NCBI RefSeq assembly: GCF_030315975.1
Contig: NZ_JASXSZ010000001.1
Location: 496,001-560,000 of the forward strand
DNA from: Microbacterium candidum
GTDB lineage: Bacteria; Actinomycetota; Actinomycetes; Actinomycetales; Microbacteriaceae
Reading direction: 5' to 3'
DNA: 64,000 bases
Under the pieces are notes generated by a model. The model searched no databases. It was not told the origin of the DNA and saw only the letters and a list, made by a program, of their open reading frames with translations. Shown one piece after another: positions 47,692-57,019 of the stretch (position 1 is its first letter; each line of letters opens with the position of its first letter). Made by a program: the position numbers and the translations under genes.

Positions 47692-49328
47692 GCGCGGCAC
47701 GCGCCCCGATGGCGCCGCCCGATCTTCCCGGCTTCCGGTACCTCGACGTCCTCGGGTCGGGCGGGTTCGCCGACGTGTTCCTGTACGAGCAGGAGCTCCC
47801 GCGCCGCAACGTCGCCGTCAAGGTCCTCCTCACCGACCGCATCTCGAGCTCCTCGGTGCAGGAGTTCACTGACGAGGCGAACGTCATGGCGATGCTGTCG
47901 ACGCATCCCGCGATCGTCACGATCTATCAGGCGGGCGTCTCCCGCGACGGGCGTCCGTACCTCGTCATGGAGTACTGCCCGAAGCCGAACCTGCAGGCGC
48001 GGTATCGGCGCGAAGCGTTCTCGGTCGCCGAGTCGCTGCGGGTCGGCATCCAGGTCGCCGCGGCCGTCGAGACCGCCCATCGCGCCGGAGTCCTCCACCG
48101 CGACATCAAGCCCGCCAACATCCTCGTCACCGAGTACAACCGGCCGGCCCTCACCGACTTCGGCATCGCGTCGACGAGCGGCGCGGCGGGGGAGTCGGCC
48201 GGACTGTCGATCCCCTGGTCGCCGCCGGAGTCGTTCGCCGACACCCCGCGCAGCGACGCGCGCTCCGATGTCTACGCCCTCGGCGCGACCGTCTACTCGC
48301 TCCTCGCCGGCCGGTCGCCGTTCGAGCTGCCCGGGCAGCGCAACTCCGGCGTCGACCTCATCGAGCGCATCGAGACGCTGCCGCTGCCGGCGATCGGCCG
48401 TGCCGACATCCCGTCGTCGTTGCAGTACGCGCTCGAGCGGTCGATGGCGAAGAACCCGGCCGACCGGTACGAGAGCGCGCTCGCGTTCGCCCGGGCGCTG
48501 CAGACCGTCCAGATCGAGCTCGCGCACTCCGTCACGCCGATCGACATCCTCGACGACGGTGTTCCGGACGAGATCGAGGAGGACGAGGACGACGGCCGCA
48601 CCCGCGTGCGCGGCGTCATGAGCATCAACCCGGAGACGACGCCCGCGGCCGGCCACACGCGGCCCTCGGCGCTCACGACTCCGGTGTCGCGCCCGGCCCC
48701 CGCCGTCGACCAGACGGTGCGCCGCGGCCCGGCCGGCGTGCCCGCCTTCACCGAGCAGGCGGAGCAGACGGTGCGGAGGGATGCGGCCCCGACTGCCGCG
48801 CCCGCGGCGTCCGACGCGACGGTCGTCCGTCCGCCCGTCTCCGTGTCTCCCACGCCGTCGATGTTCGAGACCGCCGCACCGGCCGTGGTCGAGCCCGAGT
48901 CCGCTGAGCGGGCACCCCGTAGGCGAGGCCTGATGTGGGTCCTCATCGCCGGGGCCGCCGTCATCGTCATTGCGGGCATCGTGGTGGTCGCATCCCTGCT
49001 GAACGGCGGCGAGCCCGCCGCCAAGCCGAGTTCGTCGGCGACGGCGCAGCCGCAGGATCCGCTGTCCGGGTACGTCGCGGCGCCGACCGACCTCAAGGGG
49101 ACGGTCGGGCCGAACGGCGTCACCTTCACGTGGACCAACCCGGAGCCGCACAAGGGCGACACCTACCTGTGGGGCGTCACCGTGCCGGGCCAGGACACGG
49201 AGCTGGCGCAGACGGACAAGACCACCGTGACGGTGCCCGCCGATCCGACCGGCCGCACGTGCATCACGGTGAGCGTCAAGCATCCGGATGGCACCGGATC
49301 GGCCGACACGACGGGATGCGCTCAATGA
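47688..49328 (+). CDS. transmembrane Ser/Thr protein kinase (PknB-like)
   Basis: The 546-aa kinase has a complete catalytic domain: G-loop LGSGGFADVF (about 21), VAVKVL (Lys about 43), HRDIKPANI (about 137) and DFGIAS (about 159). The segment normally APE reads SPPE, and the activation loop is Ser/Thr/Gly rich. A linker with TVRRG/TVRRD-type threonines (possible FHA docking sites) leads to one transmembrane helix (about 411-439) and an 85-residue FN3-like extracellular domain with two Cys, not PASTA repeats. It is the likely source of phosphates read by the FHA proteins of the operon. Confidence 0.93.
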   Translation: MSAARAPMAPPDLPGFRYLDVLGSGGFADVFLYEQELPRRNVAVKVLLTDRISSSSVQEFTDEANVMAMLSTHPAIVTIYQAGVSRDGRPYLVMEYCPKPNLQARYRREAFSVAESLRVGIQVAAAVETAHRAGVLHRDIKPANILVTEYNRPALTDFGIASTSGAAGESAGLSIPWSPPESFADTPRSDARSDVYALGATVYSLLAGRSPFELPGQRNSGVDLIERIETLPLPAIGRADIPSSLQYALERSMAKNPADRYESALAFARALQTVQIELAHSVTPIDILDDGVPDEIEEDEDDGRTRVRGVMSINPETTPAAGHTRPSALTTPVSRPAPAVDQTVRRGPAGVPAFTEQAEQTVRRDAAPTAAPAASDATVVRPPVSVSPTPSMFETAAPAVVEPESAERAPRRRGLMWVLIAGAAVIVIAGIVVVASLLNGGEPAAKPSSSATAQPQDPLSGYVAAPTDLKGTVGPNGVTFTWTNPEPHKGDTYLWGVTVPGQDTELAQTDKTTVTVPADPTGRTCITVSVKHPDGTGSADTTGCAQ

Positions 49329-50038
49329 GCGCCCTGACGGTCGACTTCGCCGGCGAGCTGTTCGACGTCGACCCCGACGCCGTCTTCACCGTCGGACGCG
49401 AGGGCGACCTCGAGATCGACGACAACCCGTTCCTGCACCGCCACTTCCTGACGATCGAGCGGGCCGACGGTCTCTGGGTCCTGTCGAACGTGGGCAGCCG
49501 TCTCGCCGCGACCGTCACCGACGGCGGTGGCCGCGTGCAGGCCTGGCTCGCCCCGGGCGCCCGCCTGCCGATCGTCTTCGCGACGACCACGGTGATCTTC
49601 AGCGCCGGCGCCACGACGTACGAGCTCACCATCCATGCCGCCGAGCCGACCTTCCGGCCTGCGCCCGTCTTCGACGAGTCGGACGGGCAGTCGACGATCG
49701 GCGACGTGCCGCTGACGCTCAGCCAGCGGCTCATGATCCTCGCGCTCGCCGAGCCGATCCTGCGCCGCGAGGGCGCGGGCATGAGCGAGCTGCCGACGTC
49801 GGCGAACGCAGCGGCGCGCCTCGGCTGGACGATCACGCGCTTCAACCGCAAGCTCGACAACGTGTGCGACAAGCTCGACCGCATCGGCGTGCCGGGCCTG
49901 CGCGGCGGCGTCGGCTCGTACGCGACGAACCGCCGTGTGCGCCTCGTCGAGTACGCCGTCGCCGCGCGGCTCGTCACCCGCGACGACCTTCCGCTGCTCG
50001 ACGACCCGGCGCGCTCCGCCGACCCCGACGAATCGTGA
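49325..50038 (+). CDS. FHA-like protein with possible C-terminal winged helix
   Basis: This 237-aa soluble protein has a divergent FHA domain (1-100): GREGD is kept but the S-x-x-H and N-G positions read LHRH and NVGS. Residues 125-225 look like a helix-rich DNA-binding domain (QRLMILALAEPILRRE, ARLGWTITRFNRKLDN, then RVRLVEYAVAARLV), with a helix-turn-helix plausible around 155-180. I infer a regulator that could respond to the operon's kinase; an adaptor without DNA binding is the alternative. ATGA overlap with the kinase. Confidence 0.7.
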   Translation: MSALTVDFAGELFDVDPDAVFTVGREGDLEIDDNPFLHRHFLTIERADGLWVLSNVGSRLAATVTDGGGRVQAWLAPGARLPIVFATTTVIFSAGATTYELTIHAAEPTFRPAPVFDESDGQSTIGDVPLTLSQRLMILALAEPILRREGAGMSELPTSANAAARLGWTITRFNRKLDNVCDKLDRIGVPGLRGGVGSYATNRRVRLVEYAVAARLVTRDDLPLLDDPARSADPDES

Positions 50039-50054
50039 CCCCGAGAGGCAACAC

Positions 50055-53000
50055 GTGCGCCTGAAGCTGACCCTCAACCGCGTCGCGGGTCCGCCCGCCG
50101 ACATCGTCGTGACGACGGATGCCGCGGCATCCATCTCCGACGTCGCCGAGGCGATCGCGCGACTCGACCCGACCGGCGACCGTCTCGTGCGTCAGGGCCG
50201 TGGACCGCTGACCCTCGCTGCGACCGTCCCCGGCCAGAGCGCCGCCGCGGTGCTCCCGCCCGACGCCCCGATCGGCGAATCGCCGATCGGTTCGGGTGCG
50301 ACCGTCGGGCTCGTCGAGGCCGGCGCCGCACCCACCGGCGACGGCCCCGCGGTGGCGCGCGTGCGCGTCATCGCCGGTCCGGACGCGGGTGCCGAGTTCG
50401 CGCTCTCCGCGGGCACGACGATCCTCGGCCGGGACGCTGCGTGCGACATCGAGCTGCACGACCCGATGGTGTCCAAGCGCCACATCCGGTTCGAGGCATC
50501 CGATGTCGTGGACGTCGTCGATCTCGGGTCGGCCAACGGTCTCGTCGTCGACGGCGGGCTCGTCCAGCGCGTGCGCGTCGACCGCCGCGAGACGCTCCTC
50601 GTCGGCGACTCGACCCTCGTCGTCGAGGTCGCGCCCACCCGCATCGTCTCCGGCGTCGTCCCGGTCAAGGCCGGCCCGGTGTTCTTCAACCGGTCGCCGA
50701 AGGTCGAGGCGCGGTACGCGGGCGAGGAGTTCGGCGCACCCGAGGTGCCGACCGAGAAGGAGAACCAGCCGTTCCCCCTCCTCGCGATGATCATCCCGCT
50801 CCTCCTCGGCGGCGTGATGCTCTTCACGACCCACCAGCCGTATTCGCTCCTCTTCGTCGCGATGACGCCCGTCATGCTGGTCGGCAACTACCTCAACACG
50901 CGGTCGCGCGACAAGCGCAAGCTGAAGAAGTCGATCGCCGTGTTCGACGAGCGCCTCGCGAGCCTCAGCGCGCTGCTCGGCGAGGAGCGCGTCAGCGAGC
51001 ACACGCAGCGCCACCAGGAGTCGCCGTCGACCCTCGAGACCTACCAGCAGGCGCTCGAGCGCGGTCCGATGCTGTGGACGCGCCGCCCCGAGCACTGGTC
51101 GTTCCTCAATGTGCGTCTCGGCGTCGGCGCGATGCCGAGCCGCAACACGATCAAGACGGCGAACCGCGGCGAGATCCTCCAGGAGTTCCAGGAGCGCCTC
51201 GACGTCATCGTCGACGACCACCGCACGATCCCCGATGTGCCGATCATCGACAATCTGCACGACGCGGGCGCGCTCGGCATCGCCGGCACGCCCGACCAGG
51301 CGGCGGGTGCGGTCAACTCGGTGCTGGTGCAGCTGACGGGTCTGCATTCTCCGGCCGAGCTCGTCGTCGCCGCCATCGTGACGCCGGCGTGGTCCGCCCC
51401 GCTCGAGTGGCTCAAGTGGATGCCGCACACGACGTCCGCGCAGAGCCCGATCAGCGGCGGGCACCTCGCGGACGGTGCGGCCAGTTCCGGCACGCTGCTG
51501 TCGGCGCTCGAGGAGCTCGTCGAGACGCGCCTGAAGCAGCGGGATGCCGCCGCTCGCGGGGCGATCGAGCGGGATGCCGCGGCCCTCACCCGCGGTGGCA
51601 AGGTCGGCCAGGAGGACCAGACGCAGCAGGCGCCCGTCCCGGGGGTCGTCGTGCTCATCTCGGACGACGCCGCCGTCGACCGCGCCCGCCTCGTTCAGCT
51701 GACCGAACGCGCCGCGGACGCGGGCGTCTACCCGATCTGGATCGCGGGGGACACCGCCTCCCTCCCCGCCGCGTGCCGCACCTACGTCGCCTTCGGCGAG
51801 CGTCCCGGCATCGCCACGGTCGGCTTCGTCCGTCTCGGCGAGACGATCGAGGACGTCGTCACCGAGCAGGTGCCCACGGCGCACGCTCTCGAGTTCGCGC
51901 GCCGCATGGCGGCGGTGGTGGATGCGGGCGCCCTCGCCGTCGACTCGAGCGACCTGCCGCGCACCGTCTCCCTCGTGACGCTCCTCGGCCATGACCTCGC
52001 CGAGTCCTCGGACGCGGTCGTCGACCGCTGGCGCCAGAACGCGTCGATTCACGACCGCTCGGGCACCGCTCCCGCGCCGCGGCGCGCCGGGCGCCTGCGT
52101 GCGATCGTCGGCTCGGCCGGTGTCGACCCGATGCACCTCGACCTGCGCGCCCAGGGTCCGCATGCCCTCGTCGGCGGCACGACCGGCGCCGGAAAGTCGG
52201 AGTTCCTGCAGGCGTGGGTCCTCGGCATGGCCGCCGAGTACAGCCCCGACCGTGTGACGTTCCTTTTCGTCGACTACAAGGGCGGCTCGGCCTTCGCCGA
52301 CTGCGTCGAGCTGCCGCACTGCGTCGGTCTCGTCACCGACCTCAGCCCGCACCTGGTCCGCCGCGCCCTCACGAGCCTGCGTGCCGAGCTGCACCACCGC
52401 GAGCACCTCCTCAACCGCAAGAAGGCGAAGGACCTGCTCGAGCTCGAGAAGCGCGGCGACCCGGAATGCCCGCCCGCGCTCGTCCTCGTCATCGACGAGT
52501 TCGCCGCCCTCGTCGGCGAGGTCCCGGAGTTCGTCGACGGCGTCGTCGACATCGCCCAGCGCGGACGGTCGCTCGGCATCCACCTGATCATGGCGACCCA
52601 GCGACCCGCGGGCGTCATCCGCGACAACCTGCGCGCAAACACCAACCTCCGCGTCGCGCTGCGTATGGCGGACGAGTCCGACTCCGACGACGTCGTGGGC
52701 GTCAAGGATGCCGCGCACTTCGACCCGGGCCTGCCCGGACGCGGCATGGCGAAGACCGGCCCCGGCCGCCTTGCCCTCTTCCAGTCCGGCTACGCGGGCG
52801 GCTGGACGAGCCGCGAGCCCGAGCAGGCGGCCGTCGAGGTCGCCGAGCTCCGCTTCGGCGGCGAGGTGCGCTGGGAGGAGCCGAGCCGCAACGAGGATGC
52901 GGCCCCGCGCGATCCCGGCCCGACCGATCAGCAGCGGCTCGTGGCATCCATGCGCGGTGCCCAGCGCGTCGCCTCGATCCCGGCGCCGCGCCGCCCGTGG

Positions 53001-54524
53001 CTCGACGAGCTGGCGGCGGTCTACGACCTGTCGCTCCTTCGTCAGCGCACCGACGCCCAACTGCTCCTCGGCGTCGCGGACATGCCCGAGCGGCAGCAGC
53101 AGGCGCCGGTCTCGTTCGACCCCGACACCGACGGCAACATCGCGATCTTTGGCACCGGCGGATCGGGCAAGTCGGTGGCGCTGCGCACCCTCGCGTGCGC
53201 CGCGGCGATCACGCCCCGCGGTGGCCCTGTGCACGTGTACGCCCTCGACTTCGGCGCGGGCGGGCTCCGGATGCTGGAGCAGCTGCCCCACGTCGGAGCC
53301 GTCATCGGCGCCGACGACGCGGAGCGCACGATCCGCCTGCTGCGCATGCTCAAGGGCCAGCTGGAAGACCGTGCGGCGCGATTCGCGGCCGCCAACGCGG
53401 CGAGCATCACCGAGTACCGGCGCCTCGCGAACCGCCCCGACGAGCCCCGCATCCTGCTGCTCGTCGACGGGTTCCCGAACTTCCGCGACGACTACGAGAC
53501 GGCCGCGGGCCGCTCGCAGTGGTACGACGTGTTCCGCGATGTCCTGAGCGACGGCCGGCAGCTCGGCATCCATGTCGCGATGACGGCCGACCGCGCGGGC
53601 GCCGTGCCGACCTCGGTGGCCTCCAGCATCCAGAAGCGCGTCGTCCTGCGCCTCGCGGACGACGGCTATTCGCTCCTCGACGTGCCGGGCGACATCCTGT
53701 CGCCGTCGTCGCCGGCCGGACGCGCGGTCGTCGACGGGTACGAGACGCAGCTCGCCGTCCTCGGCGGCACGCGCAGCGTCTCCGAGCAGGCCGCGCACAC
53801 GGCGAAGTTCGCCGACGCCATGCGCCGGGCCGGCGTCTCCGAGGTCCCGCGCATCGGCGCGATGCCCGTCGAGTACGCGCAGTCCGAGCTGCCGTCGTCG
53901 GCCGGCGGCCGTCCGGTGCTCGGCATCGGCGAGTCGGACCTCGGCGCGCTCGGCTTCGAGCCGAGCGGCACGATGCTGCTCGCGGGTCCCCCCGCGAGCG
54001 GTCGCACGACGGCGATCGCCGCCGTGGCCGAGGCGCTCGGCCGGTTCGACCCCGCCGCCCGCCTGTACTTCATCGGCGGCGCGCGATCTCCGCTCGTCCG
54101 GGCGCGCGCGTGGGCAGCGACCGCGACATCGCCGGAGGAGGCCGCATCCCTCGCCCGCAATCTCGAGGCGGCCATCACCGACCCCGACACCGAGGGCAGG
54201 ATCGGCGTGTTCGTCGAGGCGATCGGCGACTACCTCCAGTCGTCCGCGGACATGCCGCTCGTCGAGCTCATCAAGGCGGTGCGCCGCAGCGACCACTTCA
54301 TGCTCGCCGAGGCCGAGACGAGTGCGTGGGGGTCGAGCTGGCCTCTGCTGGCGGAGGTCAAGAACGGGCGCCGCGGGCTCCTCCTGCAGCCGGAGGCCCT
54401 CGAGGGCGACCTGCTGCTGAAGACCCCGCTGCCGCGCATGCAGCGCGCCGAGTTCCCCCCGGGCCGCGGCGTGTACATCGCCAAGGGCGGGCACGAAAGG
54501 GCCCAGCTGCCGATGGTGGGGTGA
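50055..54524 (+). CDS. type VII secretion ATPase, EccC/EssC-like, with FHA domain
   Basis: The GTG at 50055 follows GAGAGG and gives 1489 aa. In order: N-terminal ubiquitin-like/beta region (1-95), canonical FHA domain (about 105-192: GRDAACD, SKRHIRF, ANG), two transmembrane helices (about 238-280), and three FtsK/SpoIIIE-type ATPase modules. Walker A1 is GGTTGAGKSEF (about 706) with Walker B VIDEFAAL (about 813). Walker A2 is GTGGSGKSVAL (about 1032), with a weak Walker B (LLLVDGF). The third P-loop reads GPPASGRTT (about 1308), with Arg for Lys. It is the motor that would move WXG100 proteins and effectors across the membrane. The FHA fusion resembles Firmicutes EssC more than mycobacterial EccC. 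Confidence 0.92.
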   Translation: MRLKLTLNRVAGPPADIVVTTDAAASISDVAEAIARLDPTGDRLVRQGRGPLTLAATVPGQSAAAVLPPDAPIGESPIGSGATVGLVEAGAAPTGDGPAVARVRVIAGPDAGAEFALSAGTTILGRDAACDIELHDPMVSKRHIRFEASDVVDVVDLGSANGLVVDGGLVQRVRVDRRETLLVGDSTLVVEVAPTRIVSGVVPVKAGPVFFNRSPKVEARYAGEEFGAPEVPTEKENQPFPLLAMIIPLLLGGVMLFTTHQPYSLLFVAMTPVMLVGNYLNTRSRDKRKLKKSIAVFDERLASLSALLGEERVSEHTQRHQESPSTLETYQQALERGPMLWTRRPEHWSFLNVRLGVGAMPSRNTIKTANRGEILQEFQERLDVIVDDHRTIPDVPIIDNLHDAGALGIAGTPDQAAGAVNSVLVQLTGLHSPAELVVAAIVTPAWSAPLEWLKWMPHTTSAQSPISGGHLADGAASSGTLLSALEELVETRLKQRDAAARGAIERDAAALTRGGKVGQEDQTQQAPVPGVVVLISDDAAVDRARLVQLTERAADAGVYPIWIAGDTASLPAACRTYVAFGERPGIATVGFVRLGETIEDVVTEQVPTAHALEFARRMAAVVDAGALAVDSSDLPRTVSLVTLLGHDLAESSDAVVDRWRQNASIHDRSGTAPAPRRAGRLRAIVGSAGVDPMHLDLRAQGPHALVGGTTGAGKSEFLQAWVLGMAAEYSPDRVTFLFVDYKGGSAFADCVELPHCVGLVTDLSPHLVRRALTSLRAELHHREHLLNRKKAKDLLELEKRGDPECPPALVLVIDEFAALVGEVPEFVDGVVDIAQRGRSLGIHLIMATQRPAGVIRDNLRANTNLRVALRMADESDSDDVVGVKDAAHFDPGLPGRGMAKTGPGRLALFQSGYAGGWTSREPEQAAVEVAELRFGGEVRWEEPSRNEDAAPRDPGPTDQQRLVASMRGAQRVASIPAPRRPWLDELAAVYDLSLLRQRTDAQLLLGVADMPERQQQAPVSFDPDTDGNIAIFGTGGSGKSVALRTLACAAAITPRGGPVHVYALDFGAGGLRMLEQLPHVGAVIGADDAERTIRLLRMLKGQLEDRAARFAAANAASITEYRRLANRPDEPRILLLVDGFPNFRDDYETAAGRSQWYDVFRDVLSDGRQLGIHVAMTADRAGAVPTSVASSIQKRVVLRLADDGYSLLDVPGDILSPSSPAGRAVVDGYETQLAVLGGTRSVSEQAAHTAKFADAMRRAGVSEVPRIGAMPVEYAQSELPSSAGGRPVLGIGESDLGALGFEPSGTMLLAGPPASGRTTAIAAVAEALGRFDPAARLYFIGGARSPLVRARAWAATATSPEEAASLARNLEAAITDPDTEGRIGVFVEAIGDYLQSSADMPLVELIKAVRRSDHFMLAEAETSAWGSSWPLLAEVKNGRRGLLLQPEALEGDLLLKTPLPRMQRAEFPPGRGVYIAKGGHERAQLPMVG

Positions 54525-54527
54525 CCC

Positions 54528-54545
54528 ATGGGGATGTCTCCCCAT
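54528..54545 (+). promoter_or_regulatory. copy A of the 18-bp T7SS-cluster palindrome ATGGGGA-N4-TCCCCAT
   Basis: Perfect 7-bp arms around TGTC, starting 3 nt after the ATPase stop codon. TACTGT (54569-54574) is a plausible -10 box, putting the palindrome centre near -44 with no recognisable -35. The identical arms recur at 58511-58528 with nearly the same spacing. Confidence 0.65.
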
Positions 54546-54600
54546 CGCGCGGCCGTTCCGGTCGCGCCTACTGTGAGCGAGCGGACGGAAGGAGCAACGC

Positions 54601-54951
54601 GTGTCTGATCTCATCCTCGATCTCCAGCGCCTCGATCAGCTGCACCGGGACCTGCAGGCGGTCATCGACGAGTTCAAGAACGCGTCCGACTTCTCGCACG
54701 ACGTCGCCCACGCGACCGGAGACGATCACCTCGCCGACAAGGTGCGCGACTTCGCCGACCGGTGGAACGACAAGCGCAAGAACATGACCGAGAGCGTCGA
54801 GGGGCTGCAGAAGGCCGTCGGCGCGATCACGGAGAACTTCACCAAGGTCGACCAGGGGCTCGCGAAGGCGCTGGAAGACGGCGCGTCGAAGCAGGCGGCG
54901 GCGAACCCGTCCGGCCGCTCGGCGACCGGCCACGGCCGCCCGGCGATCTGA
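54601..54951 (+). CDS. small helical WXG100-like partner protein 1
   Basis: This 116-aa all-helical protein starts at GTG 54601 after GGAAGGAG. It is a paralogue of the 101-aa protein at 58986: both share LAxKVRDFAxxWxxxR around residue 50 and LxxxIxAIxExFxxVDxxL further on. The single Trp and the two-helix pattern recall WXG100 proteins. It lies just before a large coiled-coil protein, as the Lap partners of LXG toxins do in Firmicutes, so it is probably a secretion chaperone or co-secreted partner of the next product. Confidence 0.7.
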   Translation: MSDLILDLQRLDQLHRDLQAVIDEFKNASDFSHDVAHATGDDHLADKVRDFADRWNDKRKNMTESVEGLQKAVGAITENFTKVDQGLAKALEDGASKQAAANPSGRSATGHGRPAI

Positions 54952-54965
54952 TCGGCAGGAGAGAC

Positions 54966-56438
54966 ATGAGCGACGTTCCCTACCAGCCCCTCACCGGCGA
55001 CCCGAGCCTGCTCGAGACGAAGGCCCGCCACTACCGCGACATCGCCGACGCCATCCAGCGGTCGACCCTGACGCTCAAGAGCATCCACGACGTCGACGAC
55101 ATGAAGAGCCAGGCGACGGAGGCTCTGAAGTCACAGGCCGACGACGTCCGCAAGGACATCGACAAGGCCCACGACCGGTACGACACGACGGCGAAGGCGC
55201 TGCTGACCTACGCCGCCGCACTGCGCGCCGCTCAGGAGGACGCGCGGCGCGCGATCGCCGACATCGATGCGAAGCAGAGCGCCTACGACTCGGCATCCTC
55301 CCGCTCCCAGAACGCCGACAACCTCGCCTACGACACCCGGTGGAAGTCGGAGGCCACGCTCGAGGAGAAGACGCAGGCCGCCGACGACGCGGATGCGGCG
55401 CGCCGCCACCTGCAGGGCGCCTCCGACGAGCTCGCCGCGGCGCAGCAGCGGTGGCGCGATGCCCTGAAGGCGAAGACGGATGCCGCCGACACGGCGCGCG
55501 GCGCGATCTCCGACGTCGTCGACCGCAACAACCACGGCCTGCAGGATCCGTCCTGGTGGGAGAAGGCGCTGGAGGCGGTCTACCACGTCTTCAAGACGAT
55601 CTGCGATATCGCCGGCGTCCTCGCGATCTTCCTCGCCTGGGTGCCGTTCCTCGGGCAGGCGCTCATGATCCTCGCGGCCGTCGGCGCCGTCCTCACCGCC
55701 ATCGAGGCCGTGGTGAAGGCGTTCCAGGGCGGCAGCTGGGGGGAGGCCATCTTCGCGGTCGTCGGCGCCGTCCTCACGGTCTTCGGCGGCAAGCTCATCG
55801 ACATGGCCATCAAGGGCGTGCGCGGCATGGCTGTCCTGCGGTCGGCGGCGGTCTTCCGCGAAGCCGCGGTCGCCGCGGGCAAGACGGGCCGCCAGATCGG
55901 CGGTGCGGTGCTCAGCGGCGAGCGGTCCATCCAGGGCATGGGGCGCCTCGCGTACATGACGCAGCGCGGTGCCACCTCGGCCGAAGGAGCGCTGCGCGAG
56001 GCGCTCGGCAGCCCGAAGGGGTTCGGGAACGCGGTCGTCGACGCCTTCAAGGAGTCGTACAAGAGCGACTACGTCACGGCGCTCGTCGAGAAGGGGTTCA
56101 GCGCAGGCATGCGCGAGAACGGCACCCGCTTCATGATGGAGCTCAAGAACTTCGGGCAGCGGGACCTGCTGCAGACGTACAAGACGATCGGGATCGCCGG
56201 GCTGACGCACGACGCTCCGCTGGTCGCCTCGACGGTCGGCGTGACGGCGCTCAAAGTCGGGCAGATGGGCCTCGAGGGCTACAACACCTTCACGGAGAAC
56301 GGCTCGAAGTCGCTGCCCTGGCAGATCGCCGGCGACGCGAACGGCGTCGCGAAGAACTTCCTCCCCGAGCCGGTCGGACAGGTCGGCGAGCGGGTGCTGA
56401 AGGCCCACGATATGTTTGATTCGATGGTGGGCAAGTGA
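54966..56438 (+). CDS. candidate T7SS-like effector 1: helical N-terminus, hydrophobic middle, unknown C-terminus
   Basis: The ATG at 54966, preceded by GCAGGAGA, gives 490 aa. Residues 1-190 are long charged helices homologous to those of the protein at 59288 (for example ATEALKSQADDVRK against ATDALQHAADDVRG). Residues 195-283 hold strongly hydrophobic helices that could span or insert into a membrane. Residues 285-490 match no family I recognise. This mosaic plan (conserved targeting half, variable C-terminus) is that of polymorphic toxins. The three following genes are candidates for immunity or accessory roles. Confidence 0.6.
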   Translation: MSDVPYQPLTGDPSLLETKARHYRDIADAIQRSTLTLKSIHDVDDMKSQATEALKSQADDVRKDIDKAHDRYDTTAKALLTYAAALRAAQEDARRAIADIDAKQSAYDSASSRSQNADNLAYDTRWKSEATLEEKTQAADDADAARRHLQGASDELAAAQQRWRDALKAKTDAADTARGAISDVVDRNNHGLQDPSWWEKALEAVYHVFKTICDIAGVLAIFLAWVPFLGQALMILAAVGAVLTAIEAVVKAFQGGSWGEAIFAVVGAVLTVFGGKLIDMAIKGVRGMAVLRSAAVFREAAVAAGKTGRQIGGAVLSGERSIQGMGRLAYMTQRGATSAEGALREALGSPKGFGNAVVDAFKESYKSDYVTALVEKGFSAGMRENGTRFMMELKNFGQRDLLQTYKTIGIAGLTHDAPLVASTVGVTALKVGQMGLEGYNTFTENGSKSLPWQIAGDANGVAKNFLPEPVGQVGERVLKAHDMFDSMVGK

Positions 56439-57019
56439 AGCAGATCGTCGACTACACCCTCTCCGTCGGCACCGACTGGCATGAGTTGCCCGCGGAGGGC
56501 ACCGACCCGTACGGCTGGGCTCGGCAGATCGTCGTCGACGCGAACGTCGAGGACCCGGCCGCCGAGCTCCTGGAAGCACGCCTGCGTTCCCTCGCCGAGG
56601 TCGTCGGCGCGCAGATCGGCGACGGCGGCACCGCCGCGGTGTGGGTCCCGGTCCCCGAGTCCGGGTACGCCGCCGCGCTGATGTCGATCACCGTCTGGAA
56701 CGTCGGCGACGGCGGATACGTCGATCGAGCGGCCTTCCTCGCCGAATCCGTCGACGACGCCGTCTACGGCACCGTCTGGGAGGGTGAGCTCCCGGCGGGC
56801 CCGTTCGCCGCCCGCCACGCCGTGCGGCTCCGGCCGCGCGAAGACGGCGACGAGCACGACGTCGTCGAGATGACCGAGTTCGTCGTCTTCCCGGATGACG
56901 CCGCACAGTTCGTCCAGATCGTGTTCTCCGCCGAGAACATCACGGCGTTCGAGGACATGCCCGGGCAGACCGAGGCCGTGGCGCGCACGCTCGGCCTCGC
57001 GTACGGAGTCGCCGCATGA
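56435..57019 (+). CDS. hypothetical cluster protein
   Basis: This 194-aa soluble, acidic protein has no signal peptide or transmembrane segment. The GTG start overlaps the effector stop and its own stop overlaps the next start (both 4 nt), so it is tightly coupled to the effector. It has a mixed alpha/beta pattern ending in DDAAQFVQIVFSAEN and GQTEAVARTL, vaguely like the C-terminus of the two paralogous proteins at 57016 and 61383. Immunity protein or secretion chaperone are the obvious possibilities; neither is shown. Confidence 0.65.
   Translation: MKQIVDYTLSVGTDWHELPAEGTDPYGWARQIVVDANVEDPAAELLEARLRSLAEVVGAQIGDGGTAAVWVPVPESGYAAALMSITVWNVGDGGYVDRAAFLAESVDDAVYGTVWEGELPAGPFAARHAVRLRPREDGDEHDVVEMTEFVVFPDDAAQFVQIVFSAENITAFEDMPGQTEAVARTLGLAYGVAA

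Noticed and set aside
49974..54614. 1546-codon minus-strand open frame opposite the EccC/EssC-like gene
   Set aside because: Composition is that of a shadow frame, whereas the plus-strand product has all FHA and FtsK motifs.
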